Below are positions 35,867-46,251 of a DNA stretch of 64,000 nt, in pieces. The position numbers and the translations under genes are program-made. This DNA is from JABDGM01 sp963738665 (GTDB taxonomy: Bacteria; Planctomycetota; Planctomycetia; Pirellulales; Lacipirellulaceae). The notes beneath the pieces were generated by a model that had not been told where the DNA came from, did not search any database, and saw only the letters and a program-made list of their open reading frames with translations. Each line of letters begins with the position of its first letter. Positions within the stretch are counted from its first letter, which is position 1. The stretch is from assembly GCA_963738665.1 (NCBI GenBank), contig CAVTXL010000011.1:1-64000 (forward strand). The letters are read 5' to 3'.

Positions 35867-37081
35867 TGGCAGACCGCACGCCCGTTATCATCGTCGGCAT
35901 CAATTGCTTGAGCGGGGTTACGACCTGGGCGGCGCAGCTGCCGCGCCGTGCTTGCCGACCACGCGCGGTACGACGTGCAGCTCCTTTATATCGGGCCCGA
36001 TCAACCGGGGGGTTTTGACGTGTACGTGCCGTCGATTGACGCGGCGCAACAATACGTGCGGAGTGTCGCCCCGGCCGTGCTGATCCCAAACTACGTGTGG
36101 GATCTCTATCTTGCCGGTTTCGAGTCCGGCATCGCTTGCGTGGGCATGTGCCATGCCGACGACGAAGAACAGTACTATCGGCCGCTCGGTTGGTGCGAGC
36201 CGATGATCGCCAAGTTCATCGCCGTCAGCCGTGAATGCGGCGAGCGGCTTGCCGAACGGCTGCCCCACCGGGCTGGCGACATCGCGACCTTACCCTACGG
36301 TGTCTCGATTCCGCGGCCGCTGGAGCGAAGCGATCAAACAAAAAAGATCCGCTTGATTTACGCCGGCCGCGTAACGCAATTGCAAAAACGAGTTTGGGAC
36401 TTCATTCCCTTGCTGCAGCATCTGGTCGCGGCAAACGTTGACTTTGAATTTGAAATTGTCGGCGACGGCGATGCGCTGTCGGCCCTGAAAGATGAAGTGC
36501 TCGACAAAATTCCGGCCGGCCGCGTTCGATTCCGTTCGCGCATTCCGCACAGCGAGATGCGCGAAGTGTGGCTCGGCAACGATGTATTCTTGCAAGTGTC
36601 CGACTTTGAAGGAACGAGCGTCAGCATGCTCGAGGCGATGGCCCACGGCGTGACGCCGGTCGTGACGGCGGCCAGCAGCGGCATCGCCGGCGTCATCCAT
36701 GACGGCGAGAACGGCTTCGTCGTGCCGATCGGCGATATGACATCGATGACCGGGGCGATCACGAAGCTAGCGGACGACCGGCAGCTACTTTCACGGATCG
36801 GCCGGGCGGCTTACGAATCGGTGCAGCCTTACGCAATGGAGTTGTACGCGGAGCGGTTTGCCGCGTTTCTCGATCAATTGACACCCGAGGGCCAGCAAGT
36901 CGACCTCTACCAGCGCTACGGCATGTTCGGCCATGCCCATCCGATGTTCAAGCTGCGACAGTTATTCGTGCATCAGCAAGAGCAAATCGCGCAAATGCGC
37001 CAAGGCGCGATTCGGCGAATGCTGAAGAACGGCTATCGCTCGCTCGCGCGGTCGAAACACGAAAACGGCGTTCACAAGTAG
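35867..37081 (+). CDS. GT4-family glycosyltransferase (frame slip near 35940)
   Basis: Start ATG 35867 (MADRTPVIIVGINCL) 7 bases after the methyltransferase stop; one slip near 35940 (AAQL|RAVLADHARYD). GT-B fold: RLIYAGRVTQLQKRVWDF, EFEIVGDGDALS, and the GT4 donor-site motif DFEGTSVSMLEAMAHG (E-x7-E type). A C-terminal tail (HPMFKLRQLFVHQQEQI) may contact membrane. About 404 residues. Retaining transfer from a nucleotide sugar. Confidence 0.8.
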
Positions 37082-37123
37082 CAAGCGAGGGGCGTGCGTC
37101 AACCAGTCCAACCGAAATAGCGT

Positions 37124-39067
37124 TTATGCCGCCTTTGTTGCCGGCCGTACCGGTTCGAGCTTGCCGTAATCGACGCGGACGATCCGAGTGGCCAGGGAGA
37201 GCGTACTCTCGCGGTGGGTGATCATGATCAGCGTCCGCTGCTGGCCGAATTCGGCTAGGGCATCGTGTATCAGCTTTTCGCTGTCGACGTCGATTTGGCT
37301 CGTGGCTTCGTCGAGAATTAGAATCTCCGCATTGCGGAGAAACGCCCGGGCCAGGGCAATTCGCTGTCGCTGGCCGCCGCTGAGCCGCTGCCCGTTCGGG
37401 CCAACCATGGTTTCATAGCCGTCCGGGAAACCACTGATGAAATCGTGCGCTCGCGCCAGCTTGGCGGCCGCGAGGATCTCGTCTTCAGTCGCATCCCAGC
37501 GGCCGTAGCGAATGTTGTGCAGGATCGTTTCGTTGAACAGCTCAGTCTGCTGGGTTACTACCGCGATGCGGCTGCGCAAATCGCTAAGCGACACGTCGCG
37601 AAGCGATACGCCGTCGATGAGCACTTGGCCCTGCTGCGGATCATAGAACCGACACAGCAGGTTGACGAGCGTGCTTTTGCCGCCGCCGTTGGGTCCGACG
37701 ATTGCTAGCCGATCACCGTGTTCAATCGTTGCGCTCACGTCGTGCAGCACCGGATGAACAGAATCGTAGCTGAACGTCACGTCGCGAAACTCGATCTGCC
37801 GGTGCGGCGAGGGCAGCCGCACGGGATTTGGGCTCTCGACAACCTGCGACTGGACGTCGAGCAGCGGGTAGAGCAGGTTCGCCGCGGCCATGCCGTTGTT
37901 GATGCCGCTGAGCACGCTCGACAGCTTCCGCAGCGGGTCGGCCGCGCCGATCAGCATCGCGAAAAACACGGTCAACTGCGGCATGTTCAACGGCTGATCC
38001 GACATGGGAATGCCGAAAATCTTGGTTTGCTTCGAGATCACCAGGTAGCCCGAGACGATGACACCCGTGCACAACATGCCCATGCCCAACAGTTCGGTGA
38101 CCGGGCTGGTGAGCGAGTTGTAAAATGTGCCTTTGATAGCGATGCGACGGATCTGGGCCGTCGAGTCGCGGAAGCGGCCACGCTCGAAGTCTTCCATCGT
38201 GTTGGCCTGCACGGTGAGGAGCGAGTTGAACACTTCCAACATCACGTGGTGAAAACTCATTGACCGGGCCAGCACGCGGAGCGACAGGCCGCGGATTTGC
38301 CGATTGACATGCAGGATCAAAAACGCCGCCAAGGGCGCAAACACGAGCGACGCCAGCGTCAGCCGCCAGGAAAACATGCAGGCGAAAAACAGGCAGGAGA
38401 CGATCCGTAGCGGTTCGGTGATCGCGCCGCTGTAGAAGTTGGTGAGCCCCGTTGCCAGCATGTCGGTGGTATGGGTGATGTGGGCCGTGAAGCCGCTGAT
38501 GCCGAACCGGTCGAAGCCGGGCCGGTCGAGCCCGATGGCCTTGTCGAAGATTCGGCCCCGCAAGTCGCGGACGATGCTTTGCGAAACGACGGAGGCCAGC
38601 ATCGTGTTCGAGATCATCAGGGCTTGTTTCAACATGGTCGCCACAGCGACCAGCGAGACGATGAGCACCACCGTGGGAAACGGCCGGCGTGGCAGCAGGC
38701 GGTCGAACCAGGGCTGTAGCCGTCGGGAAGTGGCGACTGTCGCGCGGCCGAAGCTGAGTTTGGTTTGAGCAACGTCGAGCTGCAGCCGAATTTGCCGCTG
38801 CTCGGCGGGGTCGGTGCTTTGGGAGAGTTGCTGCTGGAGCTGAGCGGCCAGCGGCTCGTTTTGGGCAACCGCCTGCTCCGCTTGCTGCAGGCGTTGTTGG
38901 TTCCACTCCTGCAGTGATTGGCCGTTGAGAGTGGTTTCGATGATTGGATAGAGGGCGGCGATATTCAGCGCCCACAGGGCCGCCACGGCGAGGGAGCACA
39001 CTACGGCCGCGGCCAGCGTCGGCCAGTGGTGCCAGGCTTCTTTAAGTGCACGGGCAAAACTTTTCAT
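37124..39067 (-). CDS. MsbA/HlyB-type ABC exporter (fused TM and ATPase)
   Basis: Start ATG 39067 (MKSFARALKEAWHHW), 647 residues. A TM helix near the N-terminus is followed by an unusual Gln-rich extracytoplasmic coiled loop (QQRLQQAEQAVAQ, LAAQLQQQLSQ), then the rest of the exporter domain (FSWRLTLASLVFAPLAAF). The ATPase has GPNGGGKST, QQTELFNETI, LSGGQRQRIALARAF, ILILDEATSQ and THRES. Lipid-linked glycan or lipid flippase is the likely role given the neighbouring glycosyltransferases. Convergent with the GT4 gene. Confidence 0.85.
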   Translation of the reverse strand: MKSFARALKEAWHHWPTLAAAVVCSLAVAALWALNIAALYPIIETTLNGQSLQEWNQQRLQQAEQAVAQNEPLAAQLQQQLSQSTDPAEQRQIRLQLDVAQTKLSFGRATVATSRRLQPWFDRLLPRRPFPTVVLIVSLVAVATMLKQALMISNTMLASVVSQSIVRDLRGRIFDKAIGLDRPGFDRFGISGFTAHITHTTDMLATGLTNFYSGAITEPLRIVSCLFFACMFSWRLTLASLVFAPLAAFLILHVNRQIRGLSLRVLARSMSFHHVMLEVFNSLLTVQANTMEDFERGRFRDSTAQIRRIAIKGTFYNSLTSPVTELLGMGMLCTGVIVSGYLVISKQTKIFGIPMSDQPLNMPQLTVFFAMLIGAADPLRKLSSVLSGINNGMAAANLLYPLLDVQSQVVESPNPVRLPSPHRQIEFRDVTFSYDSVHPVLHDVSATIEHGDRLAIVGPNGGGKSTLVNLLCRFYDPQQGQVLIDGVSLRDVSLSDLRSRIAVVTQQTELFNETILHNIRYGRWDATEDEILAAAKLARAHDFISGFPDGYETMVGPNGQRLSGGQRQRIALARAFLRNAEILILDEATSQIDVDSEKLIHDALAEFGQQRTLIMITHRESTLSLATRIVRVDYGKLEPVRPATKAA

Positions 39068-39586
39068 GGAGCCAAATGCCGTGGATGCAAAGTAATGCAG
39101 GTGCCCGCGGCTAACACGAGGGGTATCGGCCGCCGAATGGACAGTGATAGCGTCAAAAAAGGTGGTCGGTAGCACGATGCGCCAAATTCGCGGCGGCGGG
39201 AAGTGTAGCGTGTGGCCCGGAAATGCCACAAGCGGGAAGTCTGCGGGCGCCGCGGCCAAATCAAAGAAAGCGAATTCGGCTGAAAAGTGGGTTTAAACAC
39301 CGCCAAGTTTCAATCTTGCCAGCGTGCGAAGGCTTGTACTACACTCCGCCGGCTCCGGACGATTGAACCGTCAGGGAAAAAGCAGATTTTTCTTTGCCGG
39401 GCGTACCGTCGGACCGGCCGACGTACATCTCTGGGTGAAGTGACGTTTCGCAACAAGGCATGCTTTCGTGAACGGCCGCGTCGTCCCGCATTCGCGTGGT
39501 TCGAAGTTGGCGCGGCGTTTTTCATCGAAGGTGTGTCTTCGCACTTCAGTAACGCACCCCTTCCGTGGTATATCGTGCGCTGAAGC
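39068..39586. other. Intergenic region, divergent
   Basis: 519 bases between the exporter and the GT2 gene. The exporter frame stays open upstream to 39259, but that part is not membrane-protein-like. No repeat, RNA or clear promoter seen. Confidence 0.5.
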
Positions 39587-40461
39587 ATGCCATCGACGCT
39601 AGAACTTGCCGTCATTCTCACCACCTACCAACGCCCCAAGCATCTGGAGCGTTCGCTCGCGTCGCTGGCGCTGCAGCGGGGCATGGCCGGGCGGTTTGAA
39701 GTCGTCGTCGCCGACGACGGCTCGAAAGACCGCACGCACGAAATCGTACATCGCTACTCCCGCCAGGTCGACTTTCCGCTGAAGCTGGTTACGCATCCGC
39801 ACAATGGCTTTCGCGTCGCCCAGTGCCGCAACGATGGCGTGCGGGCCAGCACGGCGCCCTACCTGCTGTTCTCCGACAGCGATTGCCTCTTTCCACCCGA
39901 CCACTTAGAAAAGCATCTGGCCGCCCGCCGGCCGAGAATCATTCGGGCCGGCAATTCCTTCCGACTCGACCAAGAGGCGACCGCCCGGGTCGACGCGGCG
40001 GCGATCGAATCGGCGCCTATCGCTCGTGGGTTTCGGCCACAGAACGGCAGCGGTTATTACAGAAATGGATCAAAGAGCAGTACTACCAACTGCTGCGTCA
40101 TCCGTCGAAGCCCAAGCTCACAGGCTGCAACATCGGCATTTCACGCGACGACCTGAAGGCGGTCAACGGCTTCGACGAAACGTTTGTCGGCTGGGGCTGC
40201 GAAGATGACGATTTGGCATTTCGTCTACGTAAGGCCGGGATGCGGATATGCACGGCACTGGGGTATACACACTGCTATCACATGTGGCATCCGACCGATC
40301 CCACCCACCCCGGCAAGTGGAATGACGGGCCAAACGTGGGCCGGCTGCTGTGGCTCGACCGGCCGATTCAGTGCCCGAACGGGCTGTTTTCCTTGGCAAG
40401 CGGCCGACCGGAAGCACCGCGAAGCAGTTCCCACGAGGGGCGGCGGCGTGTGTCGGCCTGA
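39587..40461 (+). CDS. GT2-family glycosyltransferase with 7C-type C-terminal domain (frame slip)
   Basis: MPSTLELAVILTTYQRP, SLASLALQRG, VVVADDGSKDRT (nucleotide-sugar site), VAQCRNDGVRAS and LLFSDSDCLFPP (DxD-like). One G is missing near 40015; the second frame continues SGAYRSWVSATERQ, TGCNIGISRDDL and DETFVGWGCEDDDLAFRL, the ED-motif of galactosyltransferase-type 7C domains, then a His-rich stretch. About 290 residues. Inverting sugar transfer, cytoplasmic face. Confidence 0.8.
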
Positions 40462-40493
40462 TCGCGAACCGCCGCCTAGTAGAGATCGTTCTC

Positions 40494-41648
40494 ATGCGGA
40501 TTGCCTTTTTTTCGACGATGGCCGGCCTGCCCTGGGGAGGCAGCGAAGAATTGTGGAGCCGCGCGGCGACCGTGCTGCTCACGCGTGGCCACGAAGTTGC
40601 CTTCAGCTCGCAGCACTGGCCGCAAACCCCCGCATCGCTGGAGCGATTGATCCAGGCGGGCGCCCAGCCGCATTTCCGCACACGAATGCGGCTCGGCCGC
40701 ACGCTTCGCCGAACAATGGAAAGGCTGCGACTGACGCGAGTGAAGCACGTCGGTTGGCTGCGGAAGAACAGGCCGGACCTGGTAGTGGTGTCGTTTTCTT
40801 GCCACACCGATGACCCGCAGATCACAGTCGCCTGCCGAATGCTCGGCATTCCCTATGTTGTTGTGTTGCAAGCGGCCGGGACGCATCATTGGATTCCCCA
40901 GCGGTACCTGGCCGACTTCCGCGCTGCCTACGCCCGCGCCGCCCGCTGCTTTTTTGTCTCGGCCGAGAATCGAGACGTCGTCGAATCAAACCTGGCCGTT
41001 GATCTATCTCATTCGGACATCGTCGACAACCCGTTCAACGTCCGCCGCGACACGGCCCCGGCCTGGCCGTCGCCCGACGCCGTTTGGAAACTGGCCTGTG
41101 TCGCCCGCATTCATTTTCCGTCGAAGAGCCAAGACCTATTGGTACGCGTGCTGCGACAGCCGAAGTGGCAGGCCCGGCCGCTGAAGATCACGCTGTGGGG
41201 CAACGACGACGGCTTTCTGCCGCGACTCAAGCAGCTTATCGAGTTGAGCGGCGTTGGCGATCAGATTTCCTACGGCGGCTTCGCCACCAACATCGAGAAG
41301 CTGTGGTCGCAGTATCACGGCCTGCTCTTGCCGTCGCGGATGGAAGGAAACGCACTTTCGCTGATCGAGGCCATGATGTGCGGCCGGATGTGCATCACGA
41401 CCAAAGTCGGCCGCGCGGATGAGCTGATCGACGACGGGAAGAGTGGCTTTCTCGCGCCGGCGGCCACGGCCGAACTGATCGACCAGGCGCTGGAGCGGGC
41501 CTGGGAGCGACGCAGCGAGTGGCAATCGATCGGGCAACGGGCCGCGTTTGCGATTCGACGGCGACACAGCCAGCAGCCGGCGGAAGACTTCGCCGAGCGA
41601 CTGCTGGCATTCTTGCAGGCGAAAATGGTGCGGCGATTGGCGGCCTGA
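40494..41648 (+). CDS. GT4-family glycosyltransferase
   Basis: 384 residues from ATG 40494 (MRIAFFSTMAGLPWGGSEE). N-terminal acceptor domain with the glycine loop GGSEELW; C-terminal donor domain with LACVARIHFPSKSQDLL, KITLWGNDDG, and SRMEGNALSLIEAMMCGR (E-x7-E). No frame break. It follows the GT2 gene by 32 bases, same operon. Acceptor unknown. Confidence 0.85.
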   Translation: MRIAFFSTMAGLPWGGSEELWSRAATVLLTRGHEVAFSSQHWPQTPASLERLIQAGAQPHFRTRMRLGRTLRRTMERLRLTRVKHVGWLRKNRPDLVVVSFSCHTDDPQITVACRMLGIPYVVVLQAAGTHHWIPQRYLADFRAAYARAARCFFVSAENRDVVESNLAVDLSHSDIVDNPFNVRRDTAPAWPSPDAVWKLACVARIHFPSKSQDLLVRVLRQPKWQARPLKITLWGNDDGFLPRLKQLIELSGVGDQISYGGFATNIEKLWSQYHGLLLPSRMEGNALSLIEAMMCGRMCITTKVGRADELIDDGKSGFLAPAATAELIDQALERAWERRSEWQSIGQRAAFAIRRRHSQQPAEDFAERLLAFLQAKMVRRLAA

Positions 41649-42042
41649 CTCGGAAGCCGGTGCGCGTACGACTGGTTTTGCCCGGTGTTTCTCTTTGCGC
41701 TGCGCGGTTTTTGCGCTGGCAGTAAAGCAGGCCTTGATTGATCGATTCTGGCCGCTTTCTTCTTGCGGGTGATGACAACAGCCGTTCACTCTGCTGTTCG
41801 CCGATTGCTGCGCGGTAACGATCGCTAATCGTAGCGCAATTGGCCGCGGGCAAGACGCGTTCGACCGGCACAACCGGTATCTTCGTTGCCGCTGCGATCG
41901 CCTCAATGATGGCCGCGTAGCAATTTGGCATCATCGGCCGGGCGTTCCGCCGCCGGCAATTAGGCTGAAGTCTTGACACCTCTGTGTCGCCGCGACCTGG
42001 TCGCGTCTCGTCGGTTCGCCGCATTCAATGAGGGAGCAACTC
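41649..42042. other. Intergenic region
   Basis: 394 bases between the GT4 gene and the PEP-CTERM gene. No credible gene or repeat seen. Confidence 0.5.
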
Positions 42043-43891
42043 ATGTCTTTTCCGTTCTCTGCTAACGCCTGCCGCGCATGGCCTCCGTTCGTGAAATCGC
42101 TCATCTGTATTGCCCTGGCGCTCGTCACACTCAGGAGCGCGTGGGCCGTTGAGATCTCGGTCGGCGACCTGGAGACGATTTACAAAAAGTCGCAGCGCAG
42201 CAGCAAAGGTCTTTCGTCGTGGCCGGATGGCAATTTCGGTGTCGTGCCCTTGGGCAACGGCTTGTACGATTTCTATGCAGCCAACGGCTCGAAGCCAGTG
42301 AAGACGACCGGCACGCTGACGACCCTCGGCAAAAGCAAGAAATCAGTTTCAATTACCGGCATTCCCAAGGGGACCTACAACTACGTCTCCGGCGGGCCGG
42401 TGTACGAAGATTCCGCCAGTGGCGCCCGCGTCATGATTTATCATGCGGAAAAGCACGGCTCGAGCGCCAAAGATTACTACAGCGTGCTCGGCATGGCGGT
42501 TTCCACCGACGCCAAGGGCCGCACGTTCCGCGATTTGGGCACGATCGTCGAACCGAACCTGCAGGTCGGCCAAACTGAAATCAACGGCGGTTCGTTTGCG
42601 ATCATTGATGGCCAAATGAATGTATACTACCGTGATTGGTTCCCGGACGGCACGACGAGCGAACTGGCGGTGGCCCGGGCGCCAATCGACCAGATCATCA
42701 GTAACGCACTGGCGGGCGCGGCGACGCCATTCTCCAAGTACTACAATGGCAGTTGGTCGCAGCCGGGCCGCGGCGGGCTGTCCACGGCGCTCGAGGTTGG
42801 CAATCCATCGAACGGCTGGACGGCCGTCTCGTACAACGATTACCTGAATCAGCTCGTGATGGTCAGTTCGCAATGGACGCCCAGCCAGCCCGATTTGTAC
42901 CTGGCGACTTCGGCGGACGGTATCCATTGGTCGCCGCGGCAGGCGATCGTCACTGACCCCGGCGAGCAGTTCTATCCGACCCTTGTCGGCACTGGCGCCG
43001 ATCCCCAGCACACGGGTCAATCGTTCTACTTGTATTACACCGACAGCCAGAAAGGCGCTTGGAGCCGGTGGAGCGATGCGAAGCTCGTGCGGCGCGAGAT
43101 TACGTTTGATCCGTTTGTAGCACCGCCGGTGCTGGGCCCGGGCGCACCGTCGGGCGGGTCCACAGGCGGGACCACGAACTCGCCCTTGGGGCAGCAATCG
43201 CTTAATTGGGCACAGGTCGCTGATTACTCGTCAGATTTCCAGACTGGCGCCGGCCGAGGGCTGGAGTTACGCCTGGAATCCAACCGGCAAGCTGGGCAAC
43301 TCGGCCAACTTCTCATCGCTCAGTTGGAGCAACGAGGCCCAGGCCTACAACACGACCGGCGCGGCCACGCCGGCGCCGGGCAAGAAAAAACACAATGACG
43401 ACTATTTAACTCTGTCCGACAGCGGCGGCCATCCCGGCAACAAAAAATACCTGCCGATCGCCGGTTACACGATTCAATTCGATGATGGAGCGGGCGAGTA
43501 CCGATTGACGGACAGCTCGATCTCAAAAGCCGATGGCGAATCGTCGAAAAAAGAGGACGGCTTGGGCGTACTCGTGTATGTCAATAATACGCGGATTGGC
43601 TCATCGGCCGCGGTTTCGACCGACGGCTCGCTGGCCAGTTTCGACCGCAGCTTGGGCCAGCTTAACGTGGGCGACACGGTGTGGGTGATGATCGATCCGC
43701 TGAAGAACCAGCTCTTCGACGCGTTTTCACAGTTCGATTTTTCGATCCAGAAATCCGTGCCGATCGTTCAGGCGACATCGCTGGCGCTATTGAGTACTGA
43801 CGCCGTGCCGGAACCGTCTGCCGCGCTGCTTGCCTTCATCGCGCTGTGTGGCGCTACAGGGGGTCGGACGCGGCGGTGGGTGCCACGGTGA
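42043..43891 (+). CDS. Secreted beta-propeller protein with PEP-CTERM anchor (frame slip)
   Basis: Start ATG 42043 (MSFPFSANACRAW) with signal helix SLICIALALVTLRSAWA. The body has repeated propeller-like strands (GVVPLGNGLYDFYA, SGARVMIYHAEKHG, GTTSELAVARAPID, PDLYLATSADGIHWSPR), like GH43/GH117-type five-bladed folds without certain catalytic residues. A slip near 43250 leads to a beta-sandwich part. It ends VPEPSAALLAFIALCG then GRTRRW, a PEP-CTERM sorting tail (PEP, helix, Arg). Exported and probably processed by an exosortase encoded elsewhere. Confidence 0.8.
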
Positions 43892-43927
43892 GTGGCCGAC
43901 TCGAGCTCATTGCGGTCGGCCAAGAGG

Positions 43928-46180
43928 CTACCGCCGCACGAGAATCCAGCAAGAATGAATCCGCTGGTTTCGGAAGTCTTCGGGAATCGTTCGCCGCGTA
44001 ATGTCGCGGATTCGATATGCGTCGAGGCTCGCTTCGTCGAGTTTGAAGCGGCGGAAGTTCGTGCTGAAGAAAATGCGGCCGCTGCGCACGATGTGTGGCG
44101 CTAGCCGGCGGAGCAGCTCGGCATGGTCACGCTGGACGTCCCACGGAACGTCGACGCCTTTCGTGTTGGAAAACGTCGGCGCGTCGAGGACGGCTAGGTC
44201 CCAGGCGTCGTTGCGCTTCAGTCCGCCGGCAAACTCGCGGATGTCGCTGCGAATGAGCCGGTGCTCCGGCCCGGTGAAACCGTTTAAAGACAGGTTTTCG
44301 CTGGCCCAATCGAGATACGTGGGCGATTTGTCGACCGTCGTCGTGGAAGCGGCGCCGCCGGCCGCTGCATAGACGGTGAACGCGCCGGTGTAACCGAACA
44401 GGTTCAAAAACCGCTTTCTCGCGGCGGCGTCGCGAACCATCTTGCGTGTCGGGCGATGATCGAGAAAGAGCCCCGTGTCGACGTAGTCGGACAGGTTCAC
44501 CAGGAACTTGAGCCCCGCCTCTTCCACGACAAAGCGGGCCGACCGGTCGCCGACCCGCCCATACTGGGCCGCGCCGCGTTGCCGATCGCGCTGCTTGACA
44601 AACACGAGCTCGCGCGGCACTTCGAGCACCTCGCTGGCCGTGCGGACCATCAGGTCGAGCCAATCGGCATGCTCGGCGGGCGAACGCTCGTCGGGCCGGA
44701 CGAATTCGGCGATGTGGAGCGCCTCGCCATAGCGATCGACCACCAGCGGCACGCCGGGCACATCGCGTTCGTACAGCCGGTAACAGGTAATGCCGCGCTT
44801 CGTCGGCCAGCGGCGCAAGTGGCGGGCGCGGTTGCGCAGCCGGTTGGCGAATTCGTCGGCCTGCCGCGCGGCCGAGGGAAGCAGGCCGCCGAAGGCGGGG
44901 CGGGGCGGCAATTGGCGGCGCGACGGCTCGTGCCGAGTTTGTTGCGTGGCCGGTTCGCTGCGCGGCAACTCGTCTTCCGGCTCACTCGCCGATTGGTCGT
45001 CGAGGCGCCGGGCGACCTCGTCTTTTGGTTCTCGCAATTCGCCTGTCGGCGGACGCGGGCCGAAGAACTGGTAGTAGGTGCACTCGATCGGTCCGTTGTA
45101 CAGCTTGCGGCGTCGGTCGGCCCTTTGGCCGACGAGCGCCTCCAGGTCGCGCCGGGCCGAAAGGATATAGTGCGACCAAGTCGGCAGCCGCCGCAGCACG
45201 AGCGGAAATGTGCGATAGAGCTCCTCGATTTCGGCCGAGTTGCCCATCCGCTCGCCATAGGGTGGATTGGTGATAATGCAGCCGTACTCGGCCTTCGCCC
45301 GCAGCTCGGCGAAGGGCCGCTGCTGCCAGTGAACATCGGCCGCGACGCCGGCCTGCTCGGCGTGATAGCGAGCGAGGCTGAGGGCGTCGCCGTCGATGTC
45401 GTAGCCGATCAGCCGCTCGGCGAGCGGGGGCAGGGCCAGGTCACGCGCCTCTTCGCGGGCGAGCCGCCAGTGGCTGGCGTCGAGCGTGAGCCAGGTCTCG
45501 GCGGCAAAGGAGCGGTTGAGGCCCGGCGCGAGGTTGCGGCCGATCAGGGCCGCCTCGATCGGAATCGTGCCCGTGCCGCAGAACGGATCGACAAGCATGC
45601 GCCCGGGGCGCCAATAGCTGAGCATGACGAGCACGGCCGCTAGCGTCTCGCGAATTTGAGCCTCGGCCACGAGCGAGCGATAACCGCGTTTGTGTAGTCC
45701 GACGCCCGTCGTGTCGAGCGTGAGCGTGGCTATGTCGTCGCGGAGGCTGATTTCCACAGCGCAGCGCGGCCCATTCTCCGGCAGCACGGCGACATGGTGC
45801 GCGTCCATTAGACGTTTAACGATCGCCCGCTTCACGATCCGCTGACAGGCGGGAACGCTGGAGAGCTGCGAGTGGTAAGACCGGCCAGCGACGGGAAACT
45901 CTGCATCGCGCGGCAGCCATCGCTCCCAAGGGAGGGCGGCCGTGCCGTCGAAGAGTGCGCCAAAGTCGGTTGCTGGGAAGGACCCAATTTGGATGAGCAC
46001 CCGCTCGCCCGCGCGGAGCCACAAATTGGCCCGGCAGATTGCGGCCTCATCGGCGGGAAATAACAGCCGCCCGGGGGTGACCGTCCTGGCGGCATAGCCG
46101 AGGTCGGCCAGCTCACGTTTGACGACCGCTTCGGTACCGGCGGCGGCGGTGACAATCAACTGCAACAAAGCGGAACGCAC
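43928..46180 (-). CDS. rlmL: Bifunctional 23S rRNA methyltransferase RlmKL
   Basis: About 750 residues; GTG at 46180 preferred, with the frame open to 46255. N-terminal THUMP part (LQLIVTAAAGTEAVVKREL), RlmL domain with LVDPFCGTGTIPIEAALI and the catalytic IITNPPYGERMGN (m2G2445), a low-complexity linker (residues about 385-440), then the RlmK half with RFVVEEAGLKFLVNL, TGLFLDHRP, LNLFGYTGAFTVYAA and VLDAPTFSNTK (m7G2069). The last motif has DAP where E. coli has DPP. Housekeeping rRNA modification. No frame break across the gene. Confidence 0.9.
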   Translation of the reverse strand: MRSALLQLIVTAAAGTEAVVKRELADLGYAARTVTPGRLLFPADEAAICRANLWLRAGERVLIQIGSFPATDFGALFDGTAALPWERWLPRDAEFPVAGRSYHSQLSSVPACQRIVKRAIVKRLMDAHHVAVLPENGPRCAVEISLRDDIATLTLDTTGVGLHKRGYRSLVAEAQIRETLAAVLVMLSYWRPGRMLVDPFCGTGTIPIEAALIGRNLAPGLNRSFAAETWLTLDASHWRLAREEARDLALPPLAERLIGYDIDGDALSLARYHAEQAGVAADVHWQQRPFAELRAKAEYGCIITNPPYGERMGNSAEIEELYRTFPLVLRRLPTWSHYILSARRDLEALVGQRADRRRKLYNGPIECTYYQFFGPRPPTGELREPKDEVARRLDDQSASEPEDELPRSEPATQQTRHEPSRRQLPPRPAFGGLLPSAARQADEFANRLRNRARHLRRWPTKRGITCYRLYERDVPGVPLVVDRYGEALHIAEFVRPDERSPAEHADWLDLMVRTASEVLEVPRELVFVKQRDRQRGAAQYGRVGDRSARFVVEEAGLKFLVNLSDYVDTGLFLDHRPTRKMVRDAAARKRFLNLFGYTGAFTVYAAAGGAASTTTVDKSPTYLDWASENLSLNGFTGPEHRLIRSDIREFAGGLKRNDAWDLAVLDAPTFSNTKGVDVPWDVQRDHAELLRRLAPHIVRSGRIFFSTNFRRFKLDEASLDAYRIRDITRRTIPEDFRNQRIHSCWILVRR

Positions 46181-46251
46181 ATGCAGCGAACTCGGAACAC
46201 TCGGAGCGTACGGGTAGCGGCCCTGAGTGTAACCGGCAGCCGCCCAGATCG

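Noticed and set aside
45025..45336. Extra frames opposite and within rlmKL
   Set aside because: They lie inside a long, motif-rich methyltransferase frame and have no independent support.
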